A stretch of 41,424 bases of DNA from Brevundimonas bullata (GTDB taxonomy: Bacteria; Pseudomonadota; Alphaproteobacteria; Caulobacterales; Caulobacteraceae). Below, piece by piece: positions 22,517-29,717 of the stretch (position 1 is its first letter; each line of letters begins with the position of its first letter). Below the pieces are notes generated by a model, which was not told the DNA's origin, ran no database searches, and saw nothing but the letters and a program-made list of their open reading frames with translations. The stretch covers positions 1 through 41,424 of the forward strand of contig NZ_QLLC01000027.1 of the NCBI RefSeq assembly GCF_003350205.1, written 5' to 3'. The position numbers and the translations under genes were made by a program.

Positions 22517-22902
22517 GGCGGACTGACAGGGCTGCAGATCTCGACCATGTAGCCATTGATGTCCGCGACATAGCTGACGGTTTGGCCCCAAGGCATCTCT
22601 TCAGGTGCGCTGATCGGACGGGCGCCATTTGTCACCGCTCTTTTAAAAGCGCCCTCCACGTCATCGGTCTCGAAGGCGATCTCGAACACAGGCGCATCCA
22701 CCTCCGGGGTTCCGGTCCGCTTGCCCAGTTGATCCATGAGCTTGCGGGAACAGAAGGAAAGGCTCGTCGTCCCGGTGTCCAGTTCCGCGTAGTCACCCTC
22801 CCCATGGACCATGCGAAGGTCCAGGCCGAATGCCGATTTATAGAAGTCGACACTGGCCGCGACATCATCGACATAGAATATGGTGTACCGCAATTTCATC
22901 AT
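22513..22902 (-). CDS. VOC family protein (glyoxalase/bleomycin-resistance fold)
   Basis: A 129-residue vicinal-oxygen-chelate protein. Both beta-alpha-beta-beta-beta modules are seen: YTIFYVDDVAASVDFYKSAF, then FEIAFETDDVEGAFKRAV, and the closing GYMVEICSP with the terminal metal-ligand Glu. Family members include dioxygenases, glyoxalases and antibiotic-binding proteins; this one cannot be assigned further. The GAGGAAA ribosome site and the start region lie inside a 10-bp inverted repeat, which suggests translational or operator control. Confidence 0.9.
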   Translation of the reverse strand: MMKLRYTIFYVDDVAASVDFYKSAFGLDLRMVHGEGDYAELDTGTTSLSFCSRKLMDQLGKRTGTPEVDAPVFEIAFETDDVEGAFKRAVTNGARPISAPEEMPWGQTVSYVADINGYMVEICSPVSPP

Positions 22903-22929
22903 GCATTTCCTCGACTACGGGAAATGCAT
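22901..22929 (-). promoter_or_regulatory. Inverted repeat covering the VOC gene ribosome binding site
   Basis: Perfect 10-bp arms (ATGCATTTCC and GGAAATGCAT) separated by 9 bases. In the minus-strand transcript the second arm contains the Shine-Dalgarno sequence and abuts the ATG, so a hairpin would hide the start. As DNA it could equally be an operator. Confidence 0.5.
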
Positions 22930-23062
22930 ACGGTCTATGCAGCAGCGGCGTCTTGAAGAAATGCGACAGGGTTTTGGCTCGCCGCCTGCGCCCACGTTAA
23001 CGGCGCCCAGGTCCAAGATCCCTTTCCAACCCTAACGGACGGTCAGCGGTCCGCTTCTCGCC

Positions 23063-23698
23063 CTACCGCACCCCGATATACTTGTGCGTCTGGACGCTCA
23101 GCCGCCATTGCGGGTGGGTCAGGCAGTATTCGATGGCGGCGGCGGTGTTGGCGGCCTGGTCGGGGCCATCCATGGGTTGCAGCCAGAAACGCTCGAAATC
23201 GAGGCCCTCGAACCGCTCAGGCATGGCCAGGGCTTGCGGATAGACCAGCTTCAGCTCCTGCCCCCAGGTCTGGACCACGGGGGCGTCGGCCTTGGGGCTG
23301 ATGCAGATCCAGTCGATCCCTTCGGGCGCAGCCAGGGTGCCGTTGCTCTCGATGGCGACCTCGAACCCGCGCGCGTGCAGGGCCTCGATCAGCGGCGCGT
23401 CCAGCTGCATCAGCGGCTCGCCGCCGGTGCAGACCACCAGTCTGGGATCGCCCTCGCGGCCCCGCCACATCCCGGCGACATGGTCGGCCATCAGGTCGGG
23501 GGTCTTGAACTTGCCGCCGCCGTCGCCGTTCACGCCGACAAAGTCTGTGTCGCAGAAGCTGCAGACGGCAGTCGCGCGATCCCGCTCCAGCCCGCTCCAC
23601 AGGTTGCAGCCGGCAAAGCGCAGGAAGACGGCGGGCCGCCCGGCCTGACCGCCCTCGCCCTGCACCGTCAGGAAGACTTCCTTGGCCGAATAGGTCAC
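23063..23698 (-). CDS. queE: 7-carboxy-7-deazaguanine synthase
   Basis: A 211-residue radical SAM enzyme that rearranges 6-carboxytetrahydropterin to 7-carboxy-7-deazaguanine in queuosine synthesis. The [4Fe-4S] cysteines follow the CX14CX2C spacing known from some QueE proteins (FAGCNLWSG, then VCSFCDTDF). The VVCTGGEPL and AIESNGT motifs of the family are also present. The start is GTG at 23698, whose last bases overlap the queC stop as GTGA, so queE is translated by coupling to queC. The open frame extends upstream inside queC but only as a shadow. Confidence 0.95.
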   Translation of the reverse strand: MTYSAKEVFLTVQGEGGQAGRPAVFLRFAGCNLWSGLERDRATAVCSFCDTDFVGVNGDGGGKFKTPDLMADHVAGMWRGREGDPRLVVCTGGEPLMQLDAPLIEALHARGFEVAIESNGTLAAPEGIDWICISPKADAPVVQTWGQELKLVYPQALAMPERFEGLDFERFWLQPMDGPDQAANTAAAIEYCLTHPQWRLSVQTHKYIGVR

Positions 23699-24414
23699 GC
23701 GCGCGCCGCCCATTCGCCGTAGCCCGCCGCGCGCAGTTCGCAGGCCGGGCAGGCTCCACAGCCATAACCCCAAGCATGGCGGTGCGTCCGGTCGCCCAGG
23801 TAGCAGGTGTGGCTGGCCTCCACGATCATCTCCACCAGCGCCGCCCCGCCGATCCGTTCGGCCAGGGCCCAGGTCTCGGCCTTGGTCAGGAACATCAGCG
23901 GCGTCTCGATCGGCGACGGTTTGGCCAGGCCCAGGGTCAGGGCCTGGCTCATGGCCTGGATGGTGTCGTTGCGGCAGTCGGGATAGCCCGAGAAGTCGGT
24001 CTCGCACATGCCGCCGACCAGAACCTCCAGCCCCCGGCGATCCGCCAGCGCCGCCGCCGCGACCAGAAAGATCAGGTTGCGTCCCGGCACGAAGGTGTTG
24101 GGCAGGCCGCGCGCGTCGGCCTCGATGGCGCGATCCGTGGTCATGGCCGTCTCACCGATGGCCCCGAAGCCGGTCAGATCGACCACGTGATCCGGCCCCA
24201 GCCGGTCGGCCCATTGCGGCAGGACGTTCACCATTTCCGACCGCACGGTCTGGCGCGCCTGCATCTCGACCGCGTGGCGCTGGCCGTAGTCGAAGCCGAT
24301 GGTCTCGACCCGGTCATACCGCTCCAGCGCCCAGGCCAGACAGGTGGCGCTGTCCTGCCCGCCCGAAAACAGGACAAGAGCAGAGGTTTCAGAAGCTTGC
24401 GACGTAACGCTCAT
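23695..24414 (-). CDS. queC: 7-cyano-7-deazaguanine synthase
   Basis: A 239-residue ATP-dependent enzyme converting 7-carboxy-7-deazaguanine to preQ0. The PP-loop [16 protein letters not shown] lies near the N terminus, and the zinc site near the C terminus has Cys residues in [10 protein letters not shown] and [10 protein letters not shown]. The substrate-binding VPGRNLIFL motif is intact. The ATG at 24412-24414 is preferred to a TTG 21 nt upstream. It is the first gene of a two-gene unit with queE. QueD and FolE, which feed this pathway, are not in the window. Confidence 0.96.
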   Translation of the reverse strand: MSVTSQASETSALVLFSGGQDSATCLAWALERYDRVETIGFDYGQRHAVEMQARQTVRSEMVNVLPQWADRLGPDHVVDLTGFGAIGETAMTTDRAIEADARGLPNTFVPGRNLIFLVAAAALADRRGLEVLVGGMCETDFSGYPDCRNDTIQAMSQALTLGLAKPSPIETPLMFLTKAETWALAERIGGAALVEMIVEASHTCYLGDRTHRHAWGYGCGACPACELRAAGYGEWAARA

Positions 24415-24621
24415 GACGAACCTGCGGTCGGCCAAGGGCCGCGCGCATCCAAAAGGAACAGGGAAAGATCGGATCAGAGCTCCCCTATACGCCAGTCCGC
24501 GCCGGGCCGCAAAACACGACCGCAGACCCTTTTCATCAGTTTGAGCAAATTCCGTTCGTCCTTAACCCTTTCGCAAAGCGTTCTCATCAAGTGTAAAAAT
24601 CCATATTGGAGTGCCGGCCGT

Positions 24622-26238
24622 ATGCCGACGATCGAAGTGCTGACTGAGCGCGTAGAGCCGGTGACTGCGGTCACTATGGCGAGCGAGGTCTTTGCGCGCT
24701 TCGAGCGCGAGCCGGACACCCTGGTCATCCCGGTGGTCGACGGCGAACGCCCTCTGGGTCTGATCGAACGCAGCGACTTCCTGATGAAGCTGGCTGGACC
24801 GCTGGGCCAGAGCCTGTATAGCGCGCGCGAAATCACCCACGTGATGGACAATGAGCCCGCCGTGGTCGAGGCCGGGGTCCGCATCGACGCCTTTTCCGAC
24901 ATCATCCTGAAAAGCGGCCCCGGCGCCCTGATGCGCGGCTTCATCGTCACGCGGAACGGCGCCTATCGCGGCGTCGGGACGGCGGTGTCGCTGCTGCGCG
25001 CCGTCAACGCCATCCAGCGTCAGCAGAACCGCGATCTGGCCGAACAGGTGCGCGCGCTCAGCGACGCCGAGGTTCAGGCCGCTGCCGCCGCCCACGCCAA
25101 GAGCCAGTTCATGGGCTTGATGAGCCGCGAACTGCGCACGCCGATGAACGGGGTCCTCGCGGTGGCCGAGTTGCTGCGCCGCCAACCACTGAACGAGGCC
25201 GCTCTGGCCCATGTCCAGACGATCATCGACTCATCCGAAACCCTGCTCGAAACCCTGCAGGACGCCCTCGACCTGGCCCGCGCCCAGGCCGGCGAACTGG
25301 AGCTGAAACCGGCCCCGACGCCGCTGCGCGCCGTGATGGACCAGGTCCAGACCCTGTGGGCGCCCCGCGCCGCCCAGGACGGCGTCACCCTGATGGTCGG
25401 CTATGAAGGCGACACGGAACTGGCCGGCGTTCTGGACAGCGCGCGACTGAGCCAGGTGTTCAACAACCTGATCGGCCACGCCTTGAAATTCGCCCGTAAC
25501 GGCATGGTGGAAGCCAGCCTGAAGGCCGTCGTCATCGGCGATCAGGTCCGTCTGGAGGCCCGCGTTCGCGACGACGGCCCCGGCGTCGACCCCGCCCGCA
25601 TCGACCAGGTCTTCGACCATGGAGCCGGCCCCGACGGCGCGGGCCTGGGCCTGTCGATCAGCCGCCACCTGGTCGAGCAGATGGACGGCCGGATATGGGT
25701 CGAAAATAACATCGGTCGCGGCGCCACCTTCGCCTTCGATCTGTCCGCGCCGCGCGCCATCCTGGAACAGGAGGCGCCGTCCAATGTCTCCACCCTGAAC
25801 GAACTGGACCTGCAGGCCCGCCCGCACGTCCTGATCGCGGACGACAACGCCACCAACCGCGTCGTGGCCCAGGCTCTGTGTGAAATGTTCGGCTGCACCT
25901 CGGAAACCGTCGAGGACGGTCAGGAAGCGCTGGAGGCTGTTCAGGTCCGCTCGTTCGATCTGATCCTGATGGACATCAAGATGCCGCGCCTGGACGGGGT
26001 TCAGGCGACGCAGGCCATTCGCGCCCTGCCCGGCGACAGCCGCAACATCCCCATCGTGGCCCTGACCGCCAACGCCGATCCCGAAGACGCCAGGCACTAT
26101 CTGGCTGTCGGCATGGCCGCCGTCGTCGAAAAGCCGATCAAGCCGGAGCGGCTGCGCATGGCCATGAACGCCGCCCTCGCGTCCGAAGCGTCCAAAGGCG
26201 CGGACACCCCTGCCGCACGCAAGCGCCCCGCCGCCTGA
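24622..26238 (+). CDS. CBS-domain hybrid histidine kinase lacking the phosphoacceptor His (probable pseudokinase)
   Basis: A 538-residue cytoplasmic protein. Residues 1-125 look like a CBS-domain pair (LVIPVVDGERPLGLIERSDF and a second unit ending GVGTAVSLL). A coiled linker and DHp/ATPase domains follow, then a receiver domain from about 400. The H-box reads MSRELRTPMNG, with Arg169 (codon CGC) where the phosphorylated His (CAC) should be. The N-box reads NNLIGHALKF, with His286 in place of the Mg-binding Asn. The G boxes (DDGPGVDP and GAGLGLSIS) remain. The receiver keeps Asp451 in LMDIKMP and Lys in EKPIKP. It may be a regulatory pseudokinase whose receiver is phosphorylated by another kinase. 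It is divergent from queC, with GGAG 10 nt before the ATG. Confidence 0.88.
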   Translation: MPTIEVLTERVEPVTAVTMASEVFARFEREPDTLVIPVVDGERPLGLIERSDFLMKLAGPLGQSLYSAREITHVMDNEPAVVEAGVRIDAFSDIILKSGPGALMRGFIVTRNGAYRGVGTAVSLLRAVNAIQRQQNRDLAEQVRALSDAEVQAAAAAHAKSQFMGLMSRELRTPMNGVLAVAELLRRQPLNEAALAHVQTIIDSSETLLETLQDALDLARAQAGELELKPAPTPLRAVMDQVQTLWAPRAAQDGVTLMVGYEGDTELAGVLDSARLSQVFNNLIGHALKFARNGMVEASLKAVVIGDQVRLEARVRDDGPGVDPARIDQVFDHGAGPDGAGLGLSISRHLVEQMDGRIWVENNIGRGATFAFDLSAPRAILEQEAPSNVSTLNELDLQARPHVLIADDNATNRVVAQALCEMFGCTSETVEDGQEALEAVQVRSFDLILMDIKMPRLDGVQATQAIRALPGDSRNIPIVALTANADPEDARHYLAVGMAAVVEKPIKPERLRMAMNAALASEASKGADTPAARKRPAA

Positions 26239-26358
26239 TCCGTCATTGCAAGACCTGATCGGCCCCGCGCGACTGGACAAGACCCCGGGCCACAGGCCAC
26301 CAAGGCAGATGCTGTCGCGATCCGCACGACCGTAGACAGCCCAGCCAAAGGCGTCTCG

Positions 26359-26841
26359 ATGACGGACCAGTTCCTGACCACCCTACTCCCTCAGCTCGCC
26401 TCCGGGGCGGCCCATACCCATGCCTTGGGCTTCCAATACGAGGGCCTCGACGGCGACCGTGTCCGCCTCCGCCTTCCCTATCGCCAGGATCTGGTCGGCG
26501 ACCCCGAAACCGGCGTCCTGGCCGGCGGGCTGGTCACTACCCTTCTAGACCACGTCGGCGGCCTTGCGGTCTGGGTCGGGCTGAAGGCCTATCAGCCGAT
26601 CGCCACCCTGGACCTGCGCGTCGACTATATGCGCGCCGCCATCCCAGGCCGGGACCTGATCGCCGAGGCGCGCTGCTATCGGCTGACGCGCAGCATCGGC
26701 TTCGTCCGCGCCTGGGCCTTCGAGGACGATCCCGCCGATCCCGTCGCCGCCGCCCAGTCCGCCTATGTCATCAGCGCAGAGGGCGATCACCGCGCCGGGG
26801 CCAACCTGCGCGCCAAGACCCATGCCGGAGACGCCGCATGA
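26359..26841 (+). CDS. PaaI-family hotdog thioesterase (first of tandem pair)
   Basis: A 160-residue acyl-CoA thioesterase-like protein. The hotdog helix region GGLVTTLLDHVGGLAVWVG has the family's small-residue pattern and an Asp in the catalytic position. The sheet after it (IATLDLRVDYMRAAIPGRDL) is typical. It would hydrolyse an unknown acyl- or aryl-CoA. Its stop overlaps the ATG of the next thioesterase (ATGA), so the two are coupled and may form a heteromer. Confidence 0.88.
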   Translation: MTDQFLTTLLPQLASGAAHTHALGFQYEGLDGDRVRLRLPYRQDLVGDPETGVLAGGLVTTLLDHVGGLAVWVGLKAYQPIATLDLRVDYMRAAIPGRDLIAEARCYRLTRSIGFVRAWAFEDDPADPVAAAQSAYVISAEGDHRAGANLRAKTHAGDAA

Positions 26842-27248
26842 CCGCCCCCCTGCTGGACAGCCTGCCCTACGCCCGCTTCCTCGGCCTGAAGACGCAGTTG
26901 AACGGAGATGAACTGACCGTGGTCATGCCCTTCGCCGACCATCTGATCGGCAACCCCATGCTGCCCGCTCTGCACGGCGGATCGACCGCCGCCCTGCTGG
27001 AGATGACGGCGGTGGCCCAGGTGTCGCTGAGCTATCCGCGCCTGCGTCTGCCCCGCCCGATCAATGTCACCGTGGCCTATCTGCGCTCGGGTCGGCCAAG
27101 CGACGTCTTCGCCCAGGCCCGCATCAACAAGGCGGGTCGGCGCGTCGCCCACGTGACCGCCGAAGCCTGGCAGCAGGGACGCGACCAGCCCATCGCCGCA
27201 TTGACCGCCCACTTCCTGCTCAGCGGCGACGAAGGCGACGAGACCTAG
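26838..27248 (+). CDS. PaaI-family hotdog thioesterase (second of tandem pair)
   Basis: A 136-residue protein with the PaaI/YbgC-like motif LPALHGGSTAALLEMTAVAQ, where His-Gly-Gly is the oxyanion region, followed by INVTVAYLRSGRPSDVFAQA. It is a distant paralogue of the gene just upstream, with which it overlaps by 4 nt. The substrate is unknown. Confidence 0.88.
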   Translation: MTAPLLDSLPYARFLGLKTQLNGDELTVVMPFADHLIGNPMLPALHGGSTAALLEMTAVAQVSLSYPRLRLPRPINVTVAYLRSGRPSDVFAQARINKAGRRVAHVTAEAWQQGRDQPIAALTAHFLLSGDEGDET

Positions 27249-27265
27249 GGTAGCAGATTGCGCAG

Positions 27266-27290
27266 CCAAAGGTTGAAATATAACCTTTGG
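27266..27290. promoter_or_regulatory. Perfect 9-bp inverted repeat after the thioesterase genes
   Basis: CCAAAGGTT and AACCTTTGG separated by 7 AT-rich bases. There is no T-run on either side, so a simple terminator is unlikely. It lies about 75 bases before the next gene and may be an operator or mRNA hairpin. Confidence 0.4.
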
Positions 27291-27363
27291 TAAACAAAAC
27301 CCTACCAAACACCCTTAATACGCGTTAAGAAATGAACGTGTTTCTTTATTGAGGGGTAAAGTC

Positions 27364-27711
27364 ATGGACCGCACAGAAGTCATCGCCGGCGTCGCCGGCG
27401 ATCTTTACGCCACCGAAAAAGCGGTGGATGACGCCATCACCCACGCCACCACCCTGGTTCAGTCGATGATCGGCGCCCGCGCCGCCCTGTCGATCTCGCC
27501 GGTGTCGGGCGCGGCCTCGCAGGCCAAGGCCATCGAAGCCATCATGGCGCTCAGCACCGCCCGCGACGCCGTCGTCGCCTGCCACGCCGAACTGCAAAAA
27601 GATCATCGCCGCCTCGGCTACGGCACCTATGCCGTGGGCCCGCTGAACAAGCCCGACCAATGGGACAACCGCCCGATGACTCACAAGGGCGACCACCTGC
27701 GCGTCGCGTGA
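27364..27711 (+). CDS. Small hypothetical protein
   Basis: A 115-residue, largely helical protein that I cannot assign to a family. It has no signal peptide or membrane segment. A central Ala-rich stretch (GAASQAKAIEAIMALSTARD) suggests a helical bundle, and the C terminus is polar (GYGTYAVGPLNKPDQW). The ATG at 27364 has GAGGGG about 8 nt upstream, better than the TTG at 27349. It has a dedicated AT-rich upstream region with inverted repeats, and a strong hairpin follows, so it is probably a separate transcription unit. Confidence 0.75.
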   Translation: MDRTEVIAGVAGDLYATEKAVDDAITHATTLVQSMIGARAALSISPVSGAASQAKAIEAIMALSTARDAVVACHAELQKDHRRLGYGTYAVGPLNKPDQWDNRPMTHKGDHLRVA

Positions 27712-27767
27712 AATTCCCGTAACCTTTAGGATCGGCTCTCCGGTTCTGGATTAGACTAGGTTATGAT

Positions 27768-27799
27768 CGCCCCCATTGTCATAAATGACAGTGGGGGCG
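27768..27799 (+). terminator. Strong hairpin: terminator or ribosome-site-masking element
   Basis: Arms of 15 bases (27768-27782 and 27785-27799) pair completely in RNA if one G-U pair is allowed, leaving a short AT-rich loop. CTTCTTGTT follows, so it may terminate the small hypothetical gene. The second arm also contains the GTGGGGGC sequence that would serve as ribosome site for the TTG start at 27804, so it may instead control that gene. Confidence 0.6.
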
Positions 27800-27803
27800 C
27801 TTC

Positions 27804-28238
27804 TTGTTCGAAACTATGGCTGCCTATGTCGGCGCTGGCTTTATGGTCATGGTCGGCCTCTTTGCCCTGCTCAAGGGCGGCGAACCGGAACGCATCGGCG
27901 CCGGAGCCTATATGATAGGCTGGTTCGCGTCCCTGTTGCTTCAGACCTCGGGCAGCCCCTTCGGCGTGCAGTGGGGCGTTTTCGTCCTCGACGTCGTGAT
28001 GCTGATCATCTTCAGCGCCATGGTCTGGAAGGCCCCCCGGTCCTGGCCGGTCTGGGCCTGCGCGCTGCAACTTCTGACCGTCACCAGCCACATCATGGTC
28101 ATGATGAAACTCAGCCCCCCGATCTCGGCCTTCTACACCGTGGTCAACATGGCCGGTTACGGCATCATGCTGGCCATCGCGGTCGGCACCTTCTGGGCCT
28201 GGCAAGAGCGCCGCGCCATAGGCGCCGATATAGACTAG
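27804..28238 (+). CDS. Small multi-pass membrane protein, unknown function
   Basis: A 144-residue inner-membrane protein with about four to five hydrophobic helices (residues 6-24, 37-55, 57-75, 83-100 and 112-135). I do not recognise a family. The start is either the TTG at 27804, which has GTGGGGGC 5 nt upstream, or the ATG at 27816, which has no ribosome site. It lies 57 bases upstream of the S24 repressor-like gene in the same direction and may share its transcript. Confidence 0.75.
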   Translation: MFETMAAYVGAGFMVMVGLFALLKGGEPERIGAGAYMIGWFASLLLQTSGSPFGVQWGVFVLDVVMLIIFSAMVWKAPRSWPVWACALQLLTVTSHIMVMMKLSPPISAFYTVVNMAGYGIMLAIAVGTFWAWQERRAIGADID

Positions 28239-28295
28239 GTAGATATTCCTACTGCCTCGCGCTAAACTGCCGGCGTCGCCGCTTCGAGAACGCCC

Positions 28296-28931
28296 GTGCC
28301 CCTTTCCCACGCCAAGCTCTGGAAGGCCCTCGACGCCCTGGCGCAGCGCGAAGGCACGTCGCCCTCCGGTCTGGCGCGCCGCGCGGGCCTGGACGCGACC
28401 AGCTTCAATCGGTCAAAGCGCTTTGGCCCCGGCGAGCCGCCCCGACCGCGCTGGCCATCGACCGAAAGCCTGATGCAGGTTCTTGCTGCGACCGGGATTT
28501 CCCTCGGCGCCTTTGCGGCCTTGGCTGACGATGCGCCGCCCGAACCCAGAGCGATTCCCCTGCTCGGCATGGCCCAGGCCGGGGCTGACGGCTTCTTCGA
28601 CGACGCCGGATTGCCTCTGGCCGAGGGCTGGGAGCAGACCGACCTGCCGCGCGTGAAGGACAGCCTGTTGAGTCTGCAGATCGCCGGCGATTCAATGACG
28701 CCCCTCTATCGCGAAGGCGACAAGGTCATCGTCGACCGCGAGGCGACCGAAGTGCGCAAGGGCGACCGCGTCGTGGTCCGCACCACCGGAGGCGAGACCC
28801 TGGCCAAGGAAATCGCCGCCCTGAACGCCCGCGAAGTGACCCTGGCTTCGATCAATCCCGCCTATCCGCCACGCGCGCTGCCCCGCCGCGACATCCTGTG
28901 GATGGCCCGAATCCTGTGGGTCAGTCAGTAA
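28296..28931 (+). CDS. LexA/CI-like regulator with S24 peptidase domain
   Basis: A 211-residue protein with an N-terminal helix-turn-helix (SPSGLARRAGLDATSFNRSK, about residues 21-42) and a C-terminal S24 domain. The catalytic Ser is in GDSMTPLYREGD and the Lys in ETLAKEIAAL. An Ala-Gly pair in GMAQAGADG is a plausible self-cleavage site. It may respond to DNA damage through RecA-stimulated autocleavage, as LexA and phage repressors do. LexA itself is normally elsewhere and has a different N-terminal domain, so this is an additional repressor. No phage genes adjoin it. The start is GTG. Confidence 0.88.
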   Translation: MPLSHAKLWKALDALAQREGTSPSGLARRAGLDATSFNRSKRFGPGEPPRPRWPSTESLMQVLAATGISLGAFAALADDAPPEPRAIPLLGMAQAGADGFFDDAGLPLAEGWEQTDLPRVKDSLLSLQIAGDSMTPLYREGDKVIVDREATEVRKGDRVVVRTTGGETLAKEIAALNAREVTLASINPAYPPRALPRRDILWMARILWVSQ

Positions 28932-28942
28932 GGCGCCCAACG

Positions 28943-28970
28943 AAAAAGGGCCGCCCCACCGGGGCGGCCC
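28943..28970 (-). terminator. Intrinsic terminator of the SH3 protein gene
   Basis: A 10-bp perfect GC stem (GGGCCGCCCC and GGGGCGGCCC) with a 3-base loop, followed on the minus strand by TTTTT. It lies 26 bases past the stop codon of the SH3 gene and may also serve the convergent S24 gene. Confidence 0.9.
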
Positions 28971-28995
28971 TCATCAGATTCAGGCTTGAAAGCCC

Positions 28996-29475
28996 TTAGT
29001 TCTGCGCGACGTAGCGGGCGTTCACCCAGCCGCCGCCGGCGATCTGAACCCACTCACCCTGCGAGCCCACAGCGGTGAAGGGCTGGCCGGCGGACAGGCT
29101 GCCGGTCTGGCGATAGTTGGCGCCCGGACCCGTGCGGATGCGCAGGTTCGACGTGGCGCGGTACGAGTTGGCGGCGGCCTGGTTGGCCGAACGCGCGCGC
29201 TGCTGGTTGCAGCCGATATAGGAACCGGCGGCGGCGCCGGCGCCCGCGCCGACCACGGCGCCGAGGGCGCGCTCATTCTTGGACACCTGGCTGCCGGCCA
29301 GGCCGCCCAGCAGGGCGCCGATCGCGGCGCCCGCTTGCTGGCGACCGCCCGGGGCGTCGCAGTTGGTGACGCCGTTGGCTTGAGGCATGGCGCTGGCGGT
29401 CATCGGCACGGCGGCCGAACCCAGAGCGGCGAACATTGCGGTGGCGGCAAGGCCCGTTTTGAAGAACTTCGACAT
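28996..29475 (-). CDS. Exported SH3-domain protein with glycine-zipper segment
   Basis: A 159-residue exported protein. A signal peptide ends near ASAMPQ. Residues 45-95 hold a glycine-zipper membrane-like segment (GAAIGALLGGLAGSQVS and GAVVGAGAGAAAGSYIG). A bacterial SH3b domain follows (NLRIRTGPGANYRQTGSL to GGGWVNARYV). Such proteins sit in the envelope and may bind peptidoglycan. The ATG has AGGAGAG about 5 nt upstream. It stands alone between its terminator and a cluster of repeats. Confidence 0.9.
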   Translation of the reverse strand: MSKFFKTGLAATAMFAALGSAAVPMTASAMPQANGVTNCDAPGGRQQAGAAIGALLGGLAGSQVSKNERALGAVVGAGAGAAAGSYIGCNQQRARSANQAAANSYRATSNLRIRTGPGANYRQTGSLSAGQPFTAVGSQGEWVQIAGGGWVNARYVAQN

Positions 29476-29572
29476 GTCTCTCTCCTGTCATCGACTATCG
29501 TGAGGAGGACAATGCGCCAGCGAAGCTGAAGGCTCCCCCGGCCTCACCGTTATATTCGGTTCATCTTTCTTG

Positions 29573-29642
29573 GGGCCTACCGCGCTTCGCGCTACTTGAG
29601 GCCATGATGCTGGGCCTACCGCCCTTCGGGCTACTTGAGGCC
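29573..29642. repeat. Tandem pair of small hairpin repeats
   Basis: Two copies of a 31-base unit starting GGGCCTACCG and ending CTACTTGAGGCC lie 39 bases apart. The centres (GCGCTTCGCGC and GCCCTTCGGGC) differ but keep the stem, a compensatory change pointing to a selected hairpin. Confidence 0.75.
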
Positions 29643-29650
29643 CGCTAACC

Positions 29651-29690
29651 CCGTCATCCCGGAAACGGCTAAACCGTTATCCGGGACCGC
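29651..29690. repeat. Half copy of the GTCATCCCGG-type repeat
   Basis: CCGTCATCCCGGAAACGG to TTATCCGGGACC matches the left half of the copy at 20594-20718. The right half is absent, so this copy ends next to the lysS 3' end. Confidence 0.7.
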
Positions 29691-29717
29691 AGGAAGCACC
29701 GCCCTCAACGACGCTGC

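Noticed and set aside
24415..24621. preQ1 riboswitch upstream of queC
   Set aside because: I looked for the short pseudoknot pattern and could not find a convincing match.
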